A stretch of DNA of 41,362 bases from UBA3263 sp964554665 (GTDB taxonomy: Bacteria > Bacteroidota > Bacteroidia > Bacteroidales > Muribaculaceae): NCBI GenBank assembly GCA_964554665.1, contig CAZKPP010000012.1:1-41362 (forward strand). The letters run 5' to 3'. The position numbers and the translations under genes were made by a program. Positions 8,002-16,647 of this stretch are shown here, piece after piece (the first letter of the stretch is position 1; every line of letters starts with the position of its first letter). Below the pieces are notes generated by a model. That model was not told the DNA's origin. It made no database searches and was given only the letters and a program-made list of their open reading frames with translations.

Positions 8002-8018
8002 CACAAACGTTTCAACTT

Positions 8019-9668
8019 ATGGACAAATCACTTCAGATCTATTGCGCCAACCTTGGCGAATACATAACCGTTGAGGGTGGCGAAACCCTCGGCGAAATTG
8101 CCGACCGCCTGCAACCGCGCCTGGGATTCACCCCCATCTGCGCCCACGTCAACAACAAAAACGAAGGGCTGCAATTCAGGGTTTTCATGCCCAAAAAGGT
8201 CGAGTTCATGGATGTTACGACTCCCTGCGGCTCACGCACCTACGTGCGCTCGCTCTGCATGATGCTCTACCGCGCGGTGCGCAGCCTCTTTCCGGCCACA
8301 ACCCTTAAAATCGAACACGCCATCGGCAACGGCTGGTTCTGTCGCCTGAGCCCCACAGTTAAAATCACTCCGGCAGTCATTGCCTCGCTGAAAGCCGAAC
8401 TGCAGCGCCTTCATGCCGCCAACCTCCCCTTCGAGTTTTTCGAGCAACTTACCGGCGACGTAATCGAGCTGTTCAGCAAACAGGGTCTCAACGAAAAAGT
8501 TATGCTGCTCGAAAGCCTGCGTCCGCTCTACTCGAAATATTTCCGCCTCGAAGGGCTGGCCGACAGCTACTACGGCTGCCTCGCCCCGTCGACCGGCGCC
8601 ATTGACCGCTTTGACATCGAACCCTACGAAGATGGCTTCATACTCTTGGGCCGCGAAGAAAAATGCGAGCCGCAGGCTAAAATGTTTCGTGCCTTTACCG
8701 ACTATTTACTTTTCAACCACATAGTCGGAGTGTCAAACGTTGGCGAAATGAATATGGTTGTTGACAAAGGCGATGCCCGCTCGCTCATCAACGTTGCCGA
8801 AGCGCTCCATAACAACAAAATAGCCCGCATAGCCGACGACATAACCCGCCGCTACGAAGAGGGCGGCGCGCGCATAGTGCTGGTTGCCGGGCCCTCGTCG
8901 TCGGGCAAGACAACCTTTACCAAGCGCCTGGCCATTCAGCTGATGACCAACCTGCTGGAGCCGCAAATGATTTCGCTCGACGACTACTTTGTTGACCGCA
9001 ACAAAACGCCGCTCGACGAAAACGGAGAGTACGACTACGAATCGCTCCACGCCCTCGACCTCGACACCTTCAACTCCGACCTCGAAGCACTGCTCCGCGG
9101 CGAGGAAGTGGAACTCCCAACCTATAACTTCGCCAAAGGATGCAGGGAATATCTCGGCAAGAAAATTTCGCTGAAGGGACGGAGCATTCTGCTCATTGAG
9201 GGCATCCACGGCCTGAATCCGAAGCTGACCGAGCGCATTGCCGCCGACATGAAATATAAGGTATACGTAAGCGCCCTCACAACCATTAGCCTCGACAACC
9301 ACAACTGGGTGCCGACGACCGACAACCGGCTTTTGCGACGCATTATTCGCGACAACGCATATCGCGGCGTCGACGCCTCCGAAACCATCCGCCGCTGGGC
9401 ATCGGTGCGTCGCGGCGAAGAAAAGTGGATTTTCCCCTTCCAGGAAAACGCCGACGCAATGTTTAACTCGTCGCTGCTCTTCGAACTCGGAGTGCTCAAG
9501 GAGCGCGGCGAGGAGCTGCTGAAACGTGTGCCGCAAGATGAGCCGGAATATGCCGAAGCCTACCGTCTGCGCAAGTTCCTGAGCTACTTCAAGTCTATCG
9601 ACGAACGCTTCATACCTTCAACTTCGCTTATCCGCGAATTTATCGGCGGATCGAGCTTCAATTACTGA
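8019..9668 (+). CDS. Nucleoside (uridine-type) kinase with TGS/ThrRS-like N-terminus
   Basis: A 549-residue protein. The C-terminal part is a phosphoribulokinase/uridine kinase-type P-loop domain: GPSSSGKTT (291-299), DDYFVDRNKTP, and LLIEGIHGLN as the Walker B-like strand. It probably phosphorylates a nucleoside such as uridine, but the substrate is not proven by sequence. The first 65 or so residues resemble a TGS domain, and the next part (around IEHAIGNGWFCRL, 98-110) resembles the second domain of threonyl-tRNA synthetase. This architecture is known in Bacteroidota annotations. I chose the ATG at 8019: an in-frame start at 7845 exists but lies inside dnaA and upstream of the promoter. 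ligA begins 2 bases after the stop, so the two are probably co-transcribed. Confidence 0.85.
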   Translation: MDKSLQIYCANLGEYITVEGGETLGEIADRLQPRLGFTPICAHVNNKNEGLQFRVFMPKKVEFMDVTTPCGSRTYVRSLCMMLYRAVRSLFPATTLKIEHAIGNGWFCRLSPTVKITPAVIASLKAELQRLHAANLPFEFFEQLTGDVIELFSKQGLNEKVMLLESLRPLYSKYFRLEGLADSYYGCLAPSTGAIDRFDIEPYEDGFILLGREEKCEPQAKMFRAFTDYLLFNHIVGVSNVGEMNMVVDKGDARSLINVAEALHNNKIARIADDITRRYEEGGARIVLVAGPSSSGKTTFTKRLAIQLMTNLLEPQMISLDDYFVDRNKTPLDENGEYDYESLHALDLDTFNSDLEALLRGEEVELPTYNFAKGCREYLGKKISLKGRSILLIEGIHGLNPKLTERIAADMKYKVYVSALTTISLDNHNWVPTTDNRLLRRIIRDNAYRGVDASETIRRWASVRRGEEKWIFPFQENADAMFNSSLLFELGVLKERGEELLKRVPQDEPEYAEAYRLRKFLSYFKSIDERFIPSTSLIREFIGGSSFNY

Positions 9669-9670
9669 AT

Positions 9671-11680
9671 ATGACCCCACGAGAAAAAGTTGATGAGCTG
9701 CGCCGCCAGCTTAACCGCCACAATCATTTATACTATGTGTTAAACGCGCCGGAAATCTCCGACCGCGAATTCGACATGATGCTCAAGGAGCTCGAACGCC
9801 TGGAACGCGAGCACCCCGAGCTTGACGATCCCCTGTCGCCGACACATCGCGTGGGCTCCGACCTGTCGCAATCGTTCGAGCAGGCCGAACATATCCGCGC
9901 CATGCTTTCGCTCGCCAATACCTACAGCATTGACGAAGTCGACAAATGGGTTACCTCGCTCCACACCTTCCTTGGCGATGGCGAACAGATTCCGATTGTC
10001 GGAGAAATGAAGTTCGACGGCACCTCGATTTCGCTCATCTACGAAAACGGCCGCCTGGTGCGGGCCGTTACGCGCGGCGACGGCACCCGCGGCGATGTGG
10101 TTACCGAAAATGTTAAGACCATACGCTCCATACCCCTCGAAATTCCCGCAGAAACAGGCCGCCCCGACTCTTTTGAAATCCGCGGGGAGATTCTGCTCCC
10201 ATGGCAGGCTTTTGACCGCCTGAACCGGCAGCGCGAGCTCGACGGCGAACCGCTTTTTGCCAACCCGCGCAACGCCGCTTCGGGCACCCTGAAGCTGCAG
10301 AACTCCGCCGAAGTTGCCCGCCGAGGTCTCGACGCCTACTTCTACTATGTGCTCTCCGACAACCTGCCGTTCGACACTCATTTCGACAACCTCAAGGCCG
10401 CCGCATCGTGGGGATTCAAAATCACCCCGGTTCTGCAGAAGCTCTCTACCATTGCCGAAGTCGACGACTTCATAAAATATTGGGACACCGAGCGCAAACG
10501 CCTGTCGGTAGCGACCGACGGCCTCGTGTTCAAGGTCAACTCACTGCGCCAGCAGCTCAACCTGGGCTTCACGGCCAAGTCGCCGCGCTGGGCCATTGCC
10601 TATAAGTTCCCGGCCGAGCGTGCGCTCACGCGCCTGCGCTTCGTGTCGTTCGAGGTGGGCCGCATGGGCATCATAACTCCCGTTGCCAATCTCGAACCGG
10701 TTCTGTTGAGCGGCACTATTGTTAAACGCGCCTCGCTCCACAACGAGGACATTGTTCGCAAACTCGACATCCATCAGGGCGACAACCTCTATGTTGAAAA
10801 AGGTGGCGAAATCATTCCGAAAATCACCGGCGTAGAGCTTAAAGACCGCATCGCCGGCTCCAAACCGGTTGAATTCGTTACCCGGTGCCCGGCCTGCGGG
10901 ACTCCGTTGGTCAAAGTCGAGGGCGAAGCCGCCACGGTGTGCCCCAACAAATACGGCTGCCCGCCGCAGATTATCGGGCGCATTGAGCATTTTGTCGGGC
11001 GACGCATGATGAACATCGACGGCATCGGCGAAGAAACCGCCAAACAGCTCTATGACACCGGTTTGGTTCATTCGTCGGCCGACATTTACGCCCTGCGTCC
11101 TGACCAGCTGCTTCATCTCGAAGGCTTCGGGCCCCGCTCGGCCCAACGCGTTGTTGAAGGCGCCGAAGAGTCGAAAAAAGTGCCCTTTGCGCGGGTTCTC
11201 TATGCTTTGAGCATTCCGGGAGTGGGCGAAACAACGGCCAAGAAAATTGCCCGGGCCGTCGGTTCCATCGACCGCCTTATGGCCTATACCTCCGAGCAGT
11301 TGCAGGCAATTGACGACGTAGGCCCGGCCATTGCCGAATCAATCATTGAATACTTCGCCGACAGCCGCAACCTCGAAAACCTCGAACGCCTGCGCGCCGC
11401 AGGGCTGCAAATGGAAATCGAGCAAACCGACGAAGTTCAAGGCTCCAATGCCCTTGCAGGACAGTCGATTGTTATTTCCGGGACCTTTGCCCGCCACTCG
11501 CGCGACGAATACAAAGCGCTCATAGAACTCCACGGCGGCAAAAACGTTGGCTCCATATCAAAAAAGACCACGGCGATACTCGCCGGCGAAAACATGGGTC
11601 CGGCCAAACTCGAAAAAGCCAACGCCCTCGGCATTCCCCTGCTGACCGAAGAAGACTTCCTAAAAATCATCGCCGAATAA
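9671..11680 (+). CDS. ligA: NAD-dependent DNA ligase
   Basis: This 669-residue enzyme seals nicks during replication and repair using NAD+. The N-terminal Ia domain (YYVLNAPEISDREFD) binds NMN. The adenylation domain carries the catalytic lysine K114 in KFDGTS (more often KxDG-hydrophobic) and TRGDGTRGDVVTENV. An OB domain follows, then a four-cysteine zinc finger (CPACG plus C-x5-C in CPNKYGC), helix-hairpin-helix repeats (DGIGEETAKQL and others) and a C-terminal BRCT domain (about 590-669, GQSIVISGTF). All expected domains are present at normal length. It is 2 bases downstream of the kinase gene. Confidence 0.97.
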   Translation: MTPREKVDELRRQLNRHNHLYYVLNAPEISDREFDMMLKELERLEREHPELDDPLSPTHRVGSDLSQSFEQAEHIRAMLSLANTYSIDEVDKWVTSLHTFLGDGEQIPIVGEMKFDGTSISLIYENGRLVRAVTRGDGTRGDVVTENVKTIRSIPLEIPAETGRPDSFEIRGEILLPWQAFDRLNRQRELDGEPLFANPRNAASGTLKLQNSAEVARRGLDAYFYYVLSDNLPFDTHFDNLKAAASWGFKITPVLQKLSTIAEVDDFIKYWDTERKRLSVATDGLVFKVNSLRQQLNLGFTAKSPRWAIAYKFPAERALTRLRFVSFEVGRMGIITPVANLEPVLLSGTIVKRASLHNEDIVRKLDIHQGDNLYVEKGGEIIPKITGVELKDRIAGSKPVEFVTRCPACGTPLVKVEGEAATVCPNKYGCPPQIIGRIEHFVGRRMMNIDGIGEETAKQLYDTGLVHSSADIYALRPDQLLHLEGFGPRSAQRVVEGAEESKKVPFARVLYALSIPGVGETTAKKIARAVGSIDRLMAYTSEQLQAIDDVGPAIAESIIEYFADSRNLENLERLRAAGLQMEIEQTDEVQGSNALAGQSIVISGTFARHSRDEYKALIELHGGKNVGSISKKTTAILAGENMGPAKLEKANALGIPLLTEEDFLKIIAE

Positions 11681-11685
11681 TAAAG

Positions 11686-11716
11686 TTTGAAAATTGCTAA
11701 TTATTTCGTAACTTTG
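11686..11716 (+). promoter_or_regulatory. Promoter of the frdCAB operon
   Basis: TTTG (11686-11689), a 19-base spacer and TAACTTTG (11709-11716) make an exact match to the phylum promoter. The predicted leader is about 55-60 bases, unlike the near-leaderless parC, ftsY and dxr units. Confidence 0.85.
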
Positions 11717-11778
11717 TGCCATAAAAACTAATCAAAATTCTAATTCATTTTTAACAAATCATCACCCAACATTCTACC

Positions 11779-12768
11779 ATGTGGTTATTTAATTCATCCA
11801 TAGGCAAGAAGTTCATTATGGCCCTTACCGGCATTTGTCTTGTCTTGTTTGTTACCTTTCACGTGTTGATGAATGCTGTGGCCATTTGCTGGCCCGGTGC
11901 ATATAACGCAGTGTGTCAATTCCTTGGCGCAAACTGGTATGCACTGATTGCTTCTGCCGGACTCGGTTTCCTGGCAGTTGTGCACATCATCGACGCAGTA
12001 GTTCTTACCATTCAGAACCGCAAGGCTCGCGGCAACGACCGCTACGCAGTCAACTCGCGTCCCAAATCGGTTGAATGGTCATCTCAAAACATGCTTGTGC
12101 TCGGCATCGTTGTCGTTGCTTTCCTCTGCGTCCACATGGTTCAATTCTGGGCCCGCATGCAGTATCAGGAAGTTATCGGCGCCGCCTACACCTACCATGG
12201 TGTTGAACTCCCCGCCGCTGCCGGCACCATTTATTTGCAGCTCGCATTCCAGGAAGCCTGGACCCTGCCCGTTTACCTGATTGGCTTCATTGCCCTTTGG
12301 TTCCACATGAACCACGGTTTCTGGTCGATGTGGCAGAGCATCGGCTGGGACAACCAGATCTGGCTCCCCCGCTGGAAAGCCATCGCATGCTGGTGGGTAA
12401 CCATCGTTTGCGGCCTCTTTGCCGTTGAAGCATGCGTGTTTACCTATCGCGCTCACGAAAAATTCTACTTCACCGACGGCGAACTGGTTTCGCAGTATCA
12501 GGAAATGGCCCAGGAACACATCCAGAAACAGATGGAAGGCCTGCAGGCTGAATACACCCAGATTATGGCCAACGCTCAGGCCGCTCAGGAATCGGGCGAC
12601 TTCCAGGCATCGGCTGAAGCTCAGCTGCAAATGCAGCAGCTGCAGCAGCGCGCCTACGAAATCCAGAATGCCGCTCAGGAGCACATGCAGGCTCTCATGA
12701 ACCTGGCAACCTTGGGCGAAACTGCAGCTCCCGCCGAAGAAGCTACCGAAACTCCCGTTAACGAATAA
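11779..12768 (+). CDS. frdC: Fumarate reductase/succinate dehydrogenase cytochrome b subunit with long C-terminal tail
   Basis: The membrane anchor that passes electrons between menaquinone and FrdB. Five hydrophobic helices lie at about 12-37, 53-78, 105-124, 161-180 and 200-222, with histidines H28, H69, H119, H176 and H179 available as haem ligands, as in the di-haem Wolinella-type FrdC. The membrane part ends near residue 230, where this family usually stops. This protein runs on for about 99 residues (231-329) that are rich in Gln, Glu and Ala and look like a soluble alpha-helical coiled coil, with an acidic end. No frameshift or second start explains it; the frame is continuous to TAA and frdA follows 20 bases later. 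The tail's role is unknown. Confidence 0.92.
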   Translation: MWLFNSSIGKKFIMALTGICLVLFVTFHVLMNAVAICWPGAYNAVCQFLGANWYALIASAGLGFLAVVHIIDAVVLTIQNRKARGNDRYAVNSRPKSVEWSSQNMLVLGIVVVAFLCVHMVQFWARMQYQEVIGAAYTYHGVELPAAAGTIYLQLAFQEAWTLPVYLIGFIALWFHMNHGFWSMWQSIGWDNQIWLPRWKAIACWWVTIVCGLFAVEACVFTYRAHEKFYFTDGELVSQYQEMAQEHIQKQMEGLQAEYTQIMANAQAAQESGDFQASAEAQLQMQQLQQRAYEIQNAAQEHMQALMNLATLGETAAPAEEATETPVNE

Positions 12769-12788
12769 TCCACTAAATTTCAACAAAT

Positions 12789-14798
12789 ATGGAACTCTTA
12801 AAAACCGCTAAAGGCCTCGAAATTCCCGCAGCCGACTCCAAAATCCCCGAAGGTCCTGTTGCTGAAAAGTGGACCAACTATAAAGACCACCAGAAGCTCG
12901 TTAACCCCGCCAACAAACGTAAACTCAGCGTTATAGTTGTGGGCACCGGCCTTGCAGGCGCTTCCGCAGCCTCAACCCTTGCCGAACTGGGCTTCAACGT
13001 TCTTAACTTCTGCATCCAGGACTCCCCCCGCCGCGCACACTCAATCGCCGCTCAGGGTGGTATCAACGCCGCCAAGAACTATCAGAACGACGGCGACTCG
13101 GTTTACCGCCTCTTCTACGACACCGTTAAAGGTGGCGACTACCGCGCACGCGAAGCCAACGTTTACCGTTTGGCCGAAGTTGCCAACAACATTATCGACC
13201 AGTGCGTAGCCCAGGGCGTTCCCTTTGCCCGCGAATACGGCGGCCTGCTCGCCAACCGCTCGTTCGGTGGTGCTCAGGTATCGCGCACATTCTACGCCAA
13301 AGGCCAGACCGGCCAGCAGCTGCTGCTCGGCGCATATTCGTCGCTCAACCGCCAGATTGAACTTGGCAAGGTTAAGAGCTTTAACCGCTACGAAATGCAC
13401 GACGTTGTTATGGTTGACGGCCGCGCCCGCGGCATCATTGCCAAAAACCTCGTTACCGGCAAATTCGAGCGCTTCGCCGCCCACGCCGTAGTACTCGCTA
13501 CCGGCGGTTATGGCAACACCTACTTCCTGTCGACCAACGCCATGAGCTGCAACTGCTCGGCAGCCATCGCAGCCTATCGCAAAGGCGCCTACTTCGCTAA
13601 CCCCGCCTTCGTTCAAATTCACCCCACCTGTATTCCCGTTCACGGCGACAAACAGTCGAAGCTGACCCTCATGTCGGAATCGCTCCGCAACGACGGCCGC
13701 ATCTGGGTGCCCAAAAATATTGAAGACGCCAAAAAACTTCAAGCCGGCGAAATCAAGGGCAGCGACATTCCCGAAGAAGAACGCGACTACTACCTCGAAC
13801 GCCGCTACCCGGCATTCGGCAACCTGGTGCCCCGCGACGTTGCTTCGCGCGCAGCCAAAGAACGTTGCGACAAAGGCTATGGTGTTAACAACACCGGCCT
13901 GGCCGTGTTCCTCGACTTCTCCGAAGCCATCAACCGCCTTGGCATCGACACCGTTCGCCAGCGCTACGGCAACCTCTTCGACATGTACGAAGAAATCACC
14001 GACGTTAACCCCGGCGAACTCGGCAAGGAAACCAACGGCGTTTGCTACTACAATCCGATGATGATCTTCCCCGCCATCCACTACACCATGGGCGGCCTCT
14101 GGGTTGACTACGAACTGCAAACCTCGCTGAAAGGCCTCTTTGCAATCGGCGAATGTAACTTCTCCGACCACGGCGCTAACCGCCTCGGCGCATCGGCCCT
14201 CATGCAGGGTCTTGCCGACGGCTACTTCGTGCTCCCCTACACCATTCAGAACTACCTCAGCGACCAGATTTCGGTTCCCTGCCCCTCCACTTCGCTGCCC
14301 GAATTCGACGAAGTTGAAAAGCAGTGCATCGAACGTCAGCAGCAGCTGCTGTCGATTCAGGGCAACCGCTCGGTTGACTCAATCCACAAGGAACTCGGCC
14401 ACGTAATGTGGGAATATGTAGGTATGGCCCGCACCAAGGAAAGCCTCGAAACCGCACTTGCCAAACTTAAGGAAATCCGCAAGGTATTTGAAAGCGACCT
14501 CTACGTTCCCGGCACCGCCGAGGGCTACAACAACGAACTCGACAAGGCCTTCCGCCTGCGCGACTTCATTACCATGGGCGAACTCATCGCCTACGACGCT
14601 CTGAACCGCAACGAAAGCTGCGGCGGCCACTTCCGCGAAGAATACCAGACCGAAGAAGGCGAAGCAAAACGCGACGACGAAAACTTCTTCTACGTTTCGT
14701 GCTGGGACTTCCAAGGCACCGACAAGGCTCCCGAGCTCATTAAAGAACCGCTCCACTACGAAGCAATCAAGGTTCAGACCCGTAACTACAAATCGTAA
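12789..14798 (+). CDS. frdA: Fumarate reductase/succinate dehydrogenase flavoprotein subunit
   Basis: The 669-residue catalytic subunit that interconverts fumarate and succinate. A Rossmann FAD-binding loop, GTGLAGASAA (52-61), is followed by RRAHSIAAQGG, whose H84 matches the histidine that binds FAD covalently. Active-site motifs HPTCIP and GANRLGASALMQGLADG are present. The length and the insertions fit the epsilonproteobacterial/Bacteroidota type encoded C-A-B. In anaerobic Bacteroidales this complex normally works as fumarate reductase, making succinate and regenerating menaquinone; that direction is inferred from lineage. It lies between frdC (20-base gap) and frdB (32-base gap). Confidence 0.96.
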   Translation: MELLKTAKGLEIPAADSKIPEGPVAEKWTNYKDHQKLVNPANKRKLSVIVVGTGLAGASAASTLAELGFNVLNFCIQDSPRRAHSIAAQGGINAAKNYQNDGDSVYRLFYDTVKGGDYRAREANVYRLAEVANNIIDQCVAQGVPFAREYGGLLANRSFGGAQVSRTFYAKGQTGQQLLLGAYSSLNRQIELGKVKSFNRYEMHDVVMVDGRARGIIAKNLVTGKFERFAAHAVVLATGGYGNTYFLSTNAMSCNCSAAIAAYRKGAYFANPAFVQIHPTCIPVHGDKQSKLTLMSESLRNDGRIWVPKNIEDAKKLQAGEIKGSDIPEEERDYYLERRYPAFGNLVPRDVASRAAKERCDKGYGVNNTGLAVFLDFSEAINRLGIDTVRQRYGNLFDMYEEITDVNPGELGKETNGVCYYNPMMIFPAIHYTMGGLWVDYELQTSLKGLFAIGECNFSDHGANRLGASALMQGLADGYFVLPYTIQNYLSDQISVPCPSTSLPEFDEVEKQCIERQQQLLSIQGNRSVDSIHKELGHVMWEYVGMARTKESLETALAKLKEIRKVFESDLYVPGTAEGYNNELDKAFRLRDFITMGELIAYDALNRNESCGGHFREEYQTEEGEAKRDDENFFYVSCWDFQGTDKAPELIKEPLHYEAIKVQTRNYKS

Positions 14799-14830
14799 AA
14801 TCTTCACCCTTCAAAAATCTTTATACTGCA

Positions 14831-15580
14831 ATGTCTCAAATGACTGTTACACTTAGAGTTTGGCGTCAGGCCGGCCCTAAAGCAAAAGGAGAATTCAAAA
14901 ACTACACGGTGGAGACCGACACGGACACCTCGTTCCTGGAAACCCTCGATATTCTCAACGAACAACTCGTTGAAAAGAAAGAAGAACCCATTGCGTTCGA
15001 CAGCGATTGCCGCGAAGGTATCTGCGGTATGTGCTCGCTCTACATCAATGGTCACCCCCACGGCCCCGCAACCGGCGCCACCACTTGCCAGCTCTACATG
15101 CGTCGCTTCAAAAACGGCGAAACCATCACCGTTGAGCCCTGGCGTTCGGCTGCCTTCCCCGTTATCAAGGACCTGATTGTTGACCGCAATGCGTTCGACA
15201 AAATCCAGCAGGCCGGCGGCTACGTTTCGTTCAACTGCGGCGGCGCCCAGGATGCCAACAACATTCCGATCTCGAAAGTTGCTGCCGACATGGCAATGGA
15301 CTCCGCCACCTGCATCGGCTGCGGCGCTTGCGTAGCAGCTTGCAAAAACGGTTCGGCAATGCTCTTCGTATCCGCCAAGGTTAGCCAGTTTGCCCTCCTG
15401 CCCCAGGGTCAGGTTGAACGCGCACGCCGCGCCCGCAAAATGGTTGCCAAAATGGACGAACTCGGCTTCGGCAACTGCACCAACACCGGTGCCTGCTCGG
15501 CAGAATGCCCCAAAAACATTTCGCTGAGCAACATTGCCCGACTCAACCGCGAGTTCATCAAGGCAAAGTTCGCTGACTAA
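14831..15580 (+). CDS. frdB: Fumarate reductase/succinate dehydrogenase iron-sulfur subunit
   Basis: A 249-residue electron-transfer subunit linking FrdA flavin to FrdC haems. Cysteines C60, C65, C68 and C86 form the 2Fe-2S site. C161-x2-C164-x2-C167 with C171 and C216, C222, C226 supply the 4Fe-4S and 3Fe-4S sites. All ligands are present. The operon ends here: a perfect UUCG-loop hairpin starts 3 bases after the stop. Confidence 0.96.
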   Translation: MSQMTVTLRVWRQAGPKAKGEFKNYTVETDTDTSFLETLDILNEQLVEKKEEPIAFDSDCREGICGMCSLYINGHPHGPATGATTCQLYMRRFKNGETITVEPWRSAAFPVIKDLIVDRNAFDKIQQAGGYVSFNCGGAQDANNIPISKVAADMAMDSATCIGCGACVAACKNGSAMLFVSAKVSQFALLPQGQVERARRARKMVAKMDELGFGNCTNTGACSAECPKNISLSNIARLNREFIKAKFAD

Positions 15581-15582
15581 AC

Positions 15583-15606
15583 AATAACGGCCTTCGGGCC
15601 GTTATT
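15583..15606 (+). terminator. Terminator of the frdCAB operon
   Basis: AATAACGGCC (15583-15592) and GGCCGTTATT (15597-15606) form a perfect 10-base-pair stem closed by an extra-stable C(UUCG)G tetraloop. Downstream on the plus strand is CTACTAC with few Ts. On the minus strand the hairpin is followed by GTTTAG, so it could stop transcription from either side. Confidence 0.8.
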
Positions 15607-15828
15607 CTACTACATTATCGGCCTCCCTGAGTAAGATTGGGAAACTCTTCAATCCTTTTAGAAACCCGAGACAAGCTTTTCGGATTGATGGCGGGCTCCA
15701 CCCTCCCCCGGAGGGCGTGACTTCGGTCACCAAGGCAGATTACAAAGATCCGCAAAGCACTCAAATCCTGTCTATCCCGAGTTTCTTCCACATCACTCAC
15801 GGGGGGCCTTTTTATTACCCTAACCCCT
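15607..15828. other. 222-base structured non-coding region before the LicD gene
   Basis: No gene is supported here, but hairpins are dense. TCAATCC (15649-15655) pairs with GGATTGA (15682-15688). CCCTCC/GGAGGG (15701-15706, 15710-15715) has a 3-base loop. GTGAC-TTCG-GTCAC (15717-15730) has a UUCG tetraloop. A G-run followed by TTTTT (15801-15812) sits 17 bases before the LicD ATG. No match to the TAnnTTTG promoter is seen on the plus strand. It may be an untranslated leader with an attenuator, a small RNA on either strand, or an interspersed repeat; I do not recognise it as a known RNA family. Confidence 0.45.
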
Positions 15829-16647
15829 ATGATTCCTGCAGACAAACAAGCCGATCTCCGCGAGCGCTTCAATCCCGACGGCTCGACGCTGCGCGCCTCA
15901 CAGCTGCGGATGCTCGAAATTCTGAAATTCATTGATCAGGTATGCGCCGAGAACGCCATACACTATTGGCTGAGCTCCGGAACATGCCTCGGGGCGGTGC
16001 GCCACGGCGGCTTCATACCCTGGGACGACGACGTCGACATTGAAATGCTTGAACCCGACTTCCGGCGCCTGCGCAGCGCATGGCTCGCGCTCGACAATCC
16101 TCCCTTTGTCTGGCAAGACATCCACACCGACCCGGCCTACTCAAGCCCCAACCCCAAGATTCGCGATCTCGCGTCGGAGGTCGAAGAAAACGACCCCTAC
16201 GGATGGAAATATAAATACCGCGGATTGTTTGTCGACGTGTTTCACCTGCGCCCATCATCGTCGAGATGGTTCGACAAAGGCATCAACCTCTATCAACTCC
16301 ACATTATCCGCCCCCTGTCGGCCATACAATCCTCAGCCGTCAACAAACTGCTCATGCGCCCGGCCGTTTGGTTCTTTAACAGCATCGTAGCCCCGATAAC
16401 AAACCTGGTTCAGCGCATCAACCCGCAGGGCAAGCTGCGCCATGCGCCGGGCTCGCTCTTTACGTTGGCGCGCAAGTCGGCCGACGTGGCCAAAACCGTC
16501 AGAGTTCCCTTCGAGGGTGTAATGCTCCCCATTCCCGAGGGCTACGATTCATATCTGCGCGACCTCTATGGCGACTACAACGCCCTGCCGAGCGAGTTTC
16601 ACATCCACTCCACCCGGGTTCGCTTCCTTAATCAGTCTTCGGAGTAA
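15829..16647 (+). CDS. LicD-family nucleotidyltransferase-fold transferase
   Basis: A 272-residue LicD/FKTN-family protein. The hallmark lies at residues 51-70: G-T-x-L-G-A-x-R-H-x-G-F-I-P-W-D-D-D-x-D, with the metal-binding acidic cluster DDDVD. Family members transfer phosphocholine or another phospho-group onto surface glycans. The acceptor and donor cannot be read from this sequence, and no choline kinase or cytidylyltransferase lies nearby. It is the only gene in its transcription unit. It overlaps the convergent ClC gene by 16 bases at the 3' ends. Confidence 0.88.
   Translation: MIPADKQADLRERFNPDGSTLRASQLRMLEILKFIDQVCAENAIHYWLSSGTCLGAVRHGGFIPWDDDVDIEMLEPDFRRLRSAWLALDNPPFVWQDIHTDPAYSSPNPKIRDLASEVEENDPYGWKYKYRGLFVDVFHLRPSSSRWFDKGINLYQLHIIRPLSAIQSSAVNKLLMRPAVWFFNSIVAPITNLVQRINPQGKLRHAPGSLFTLARKSADVAKTVRVPFEGVMLPIPEGYDSYLRDLYGDYNALPSEFHIHSTRVRFLNQSSE

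Noticed and set aside
7845..8018. Longer in-frame start for the nucleoside kinase
   Set aside because: It begins inside dnaA and upstream of a well-matched promoter; the TGS-like domain starts right at the ATG at 8019.
13041..14171. 376-codon minus-strand frame opposite frdA
   Set aside because: It is an antisense shadow of a strongly codon-biased gene and shows no domain.
15615..15932. 105-codon minus-strand open frame over the frdB-licD gap
   Set aside because: It runs into the LicD coding sequence, is rich in Arg/Ser with no recognisable domain, and coincides with hairpins. I treat the region as non-coding.
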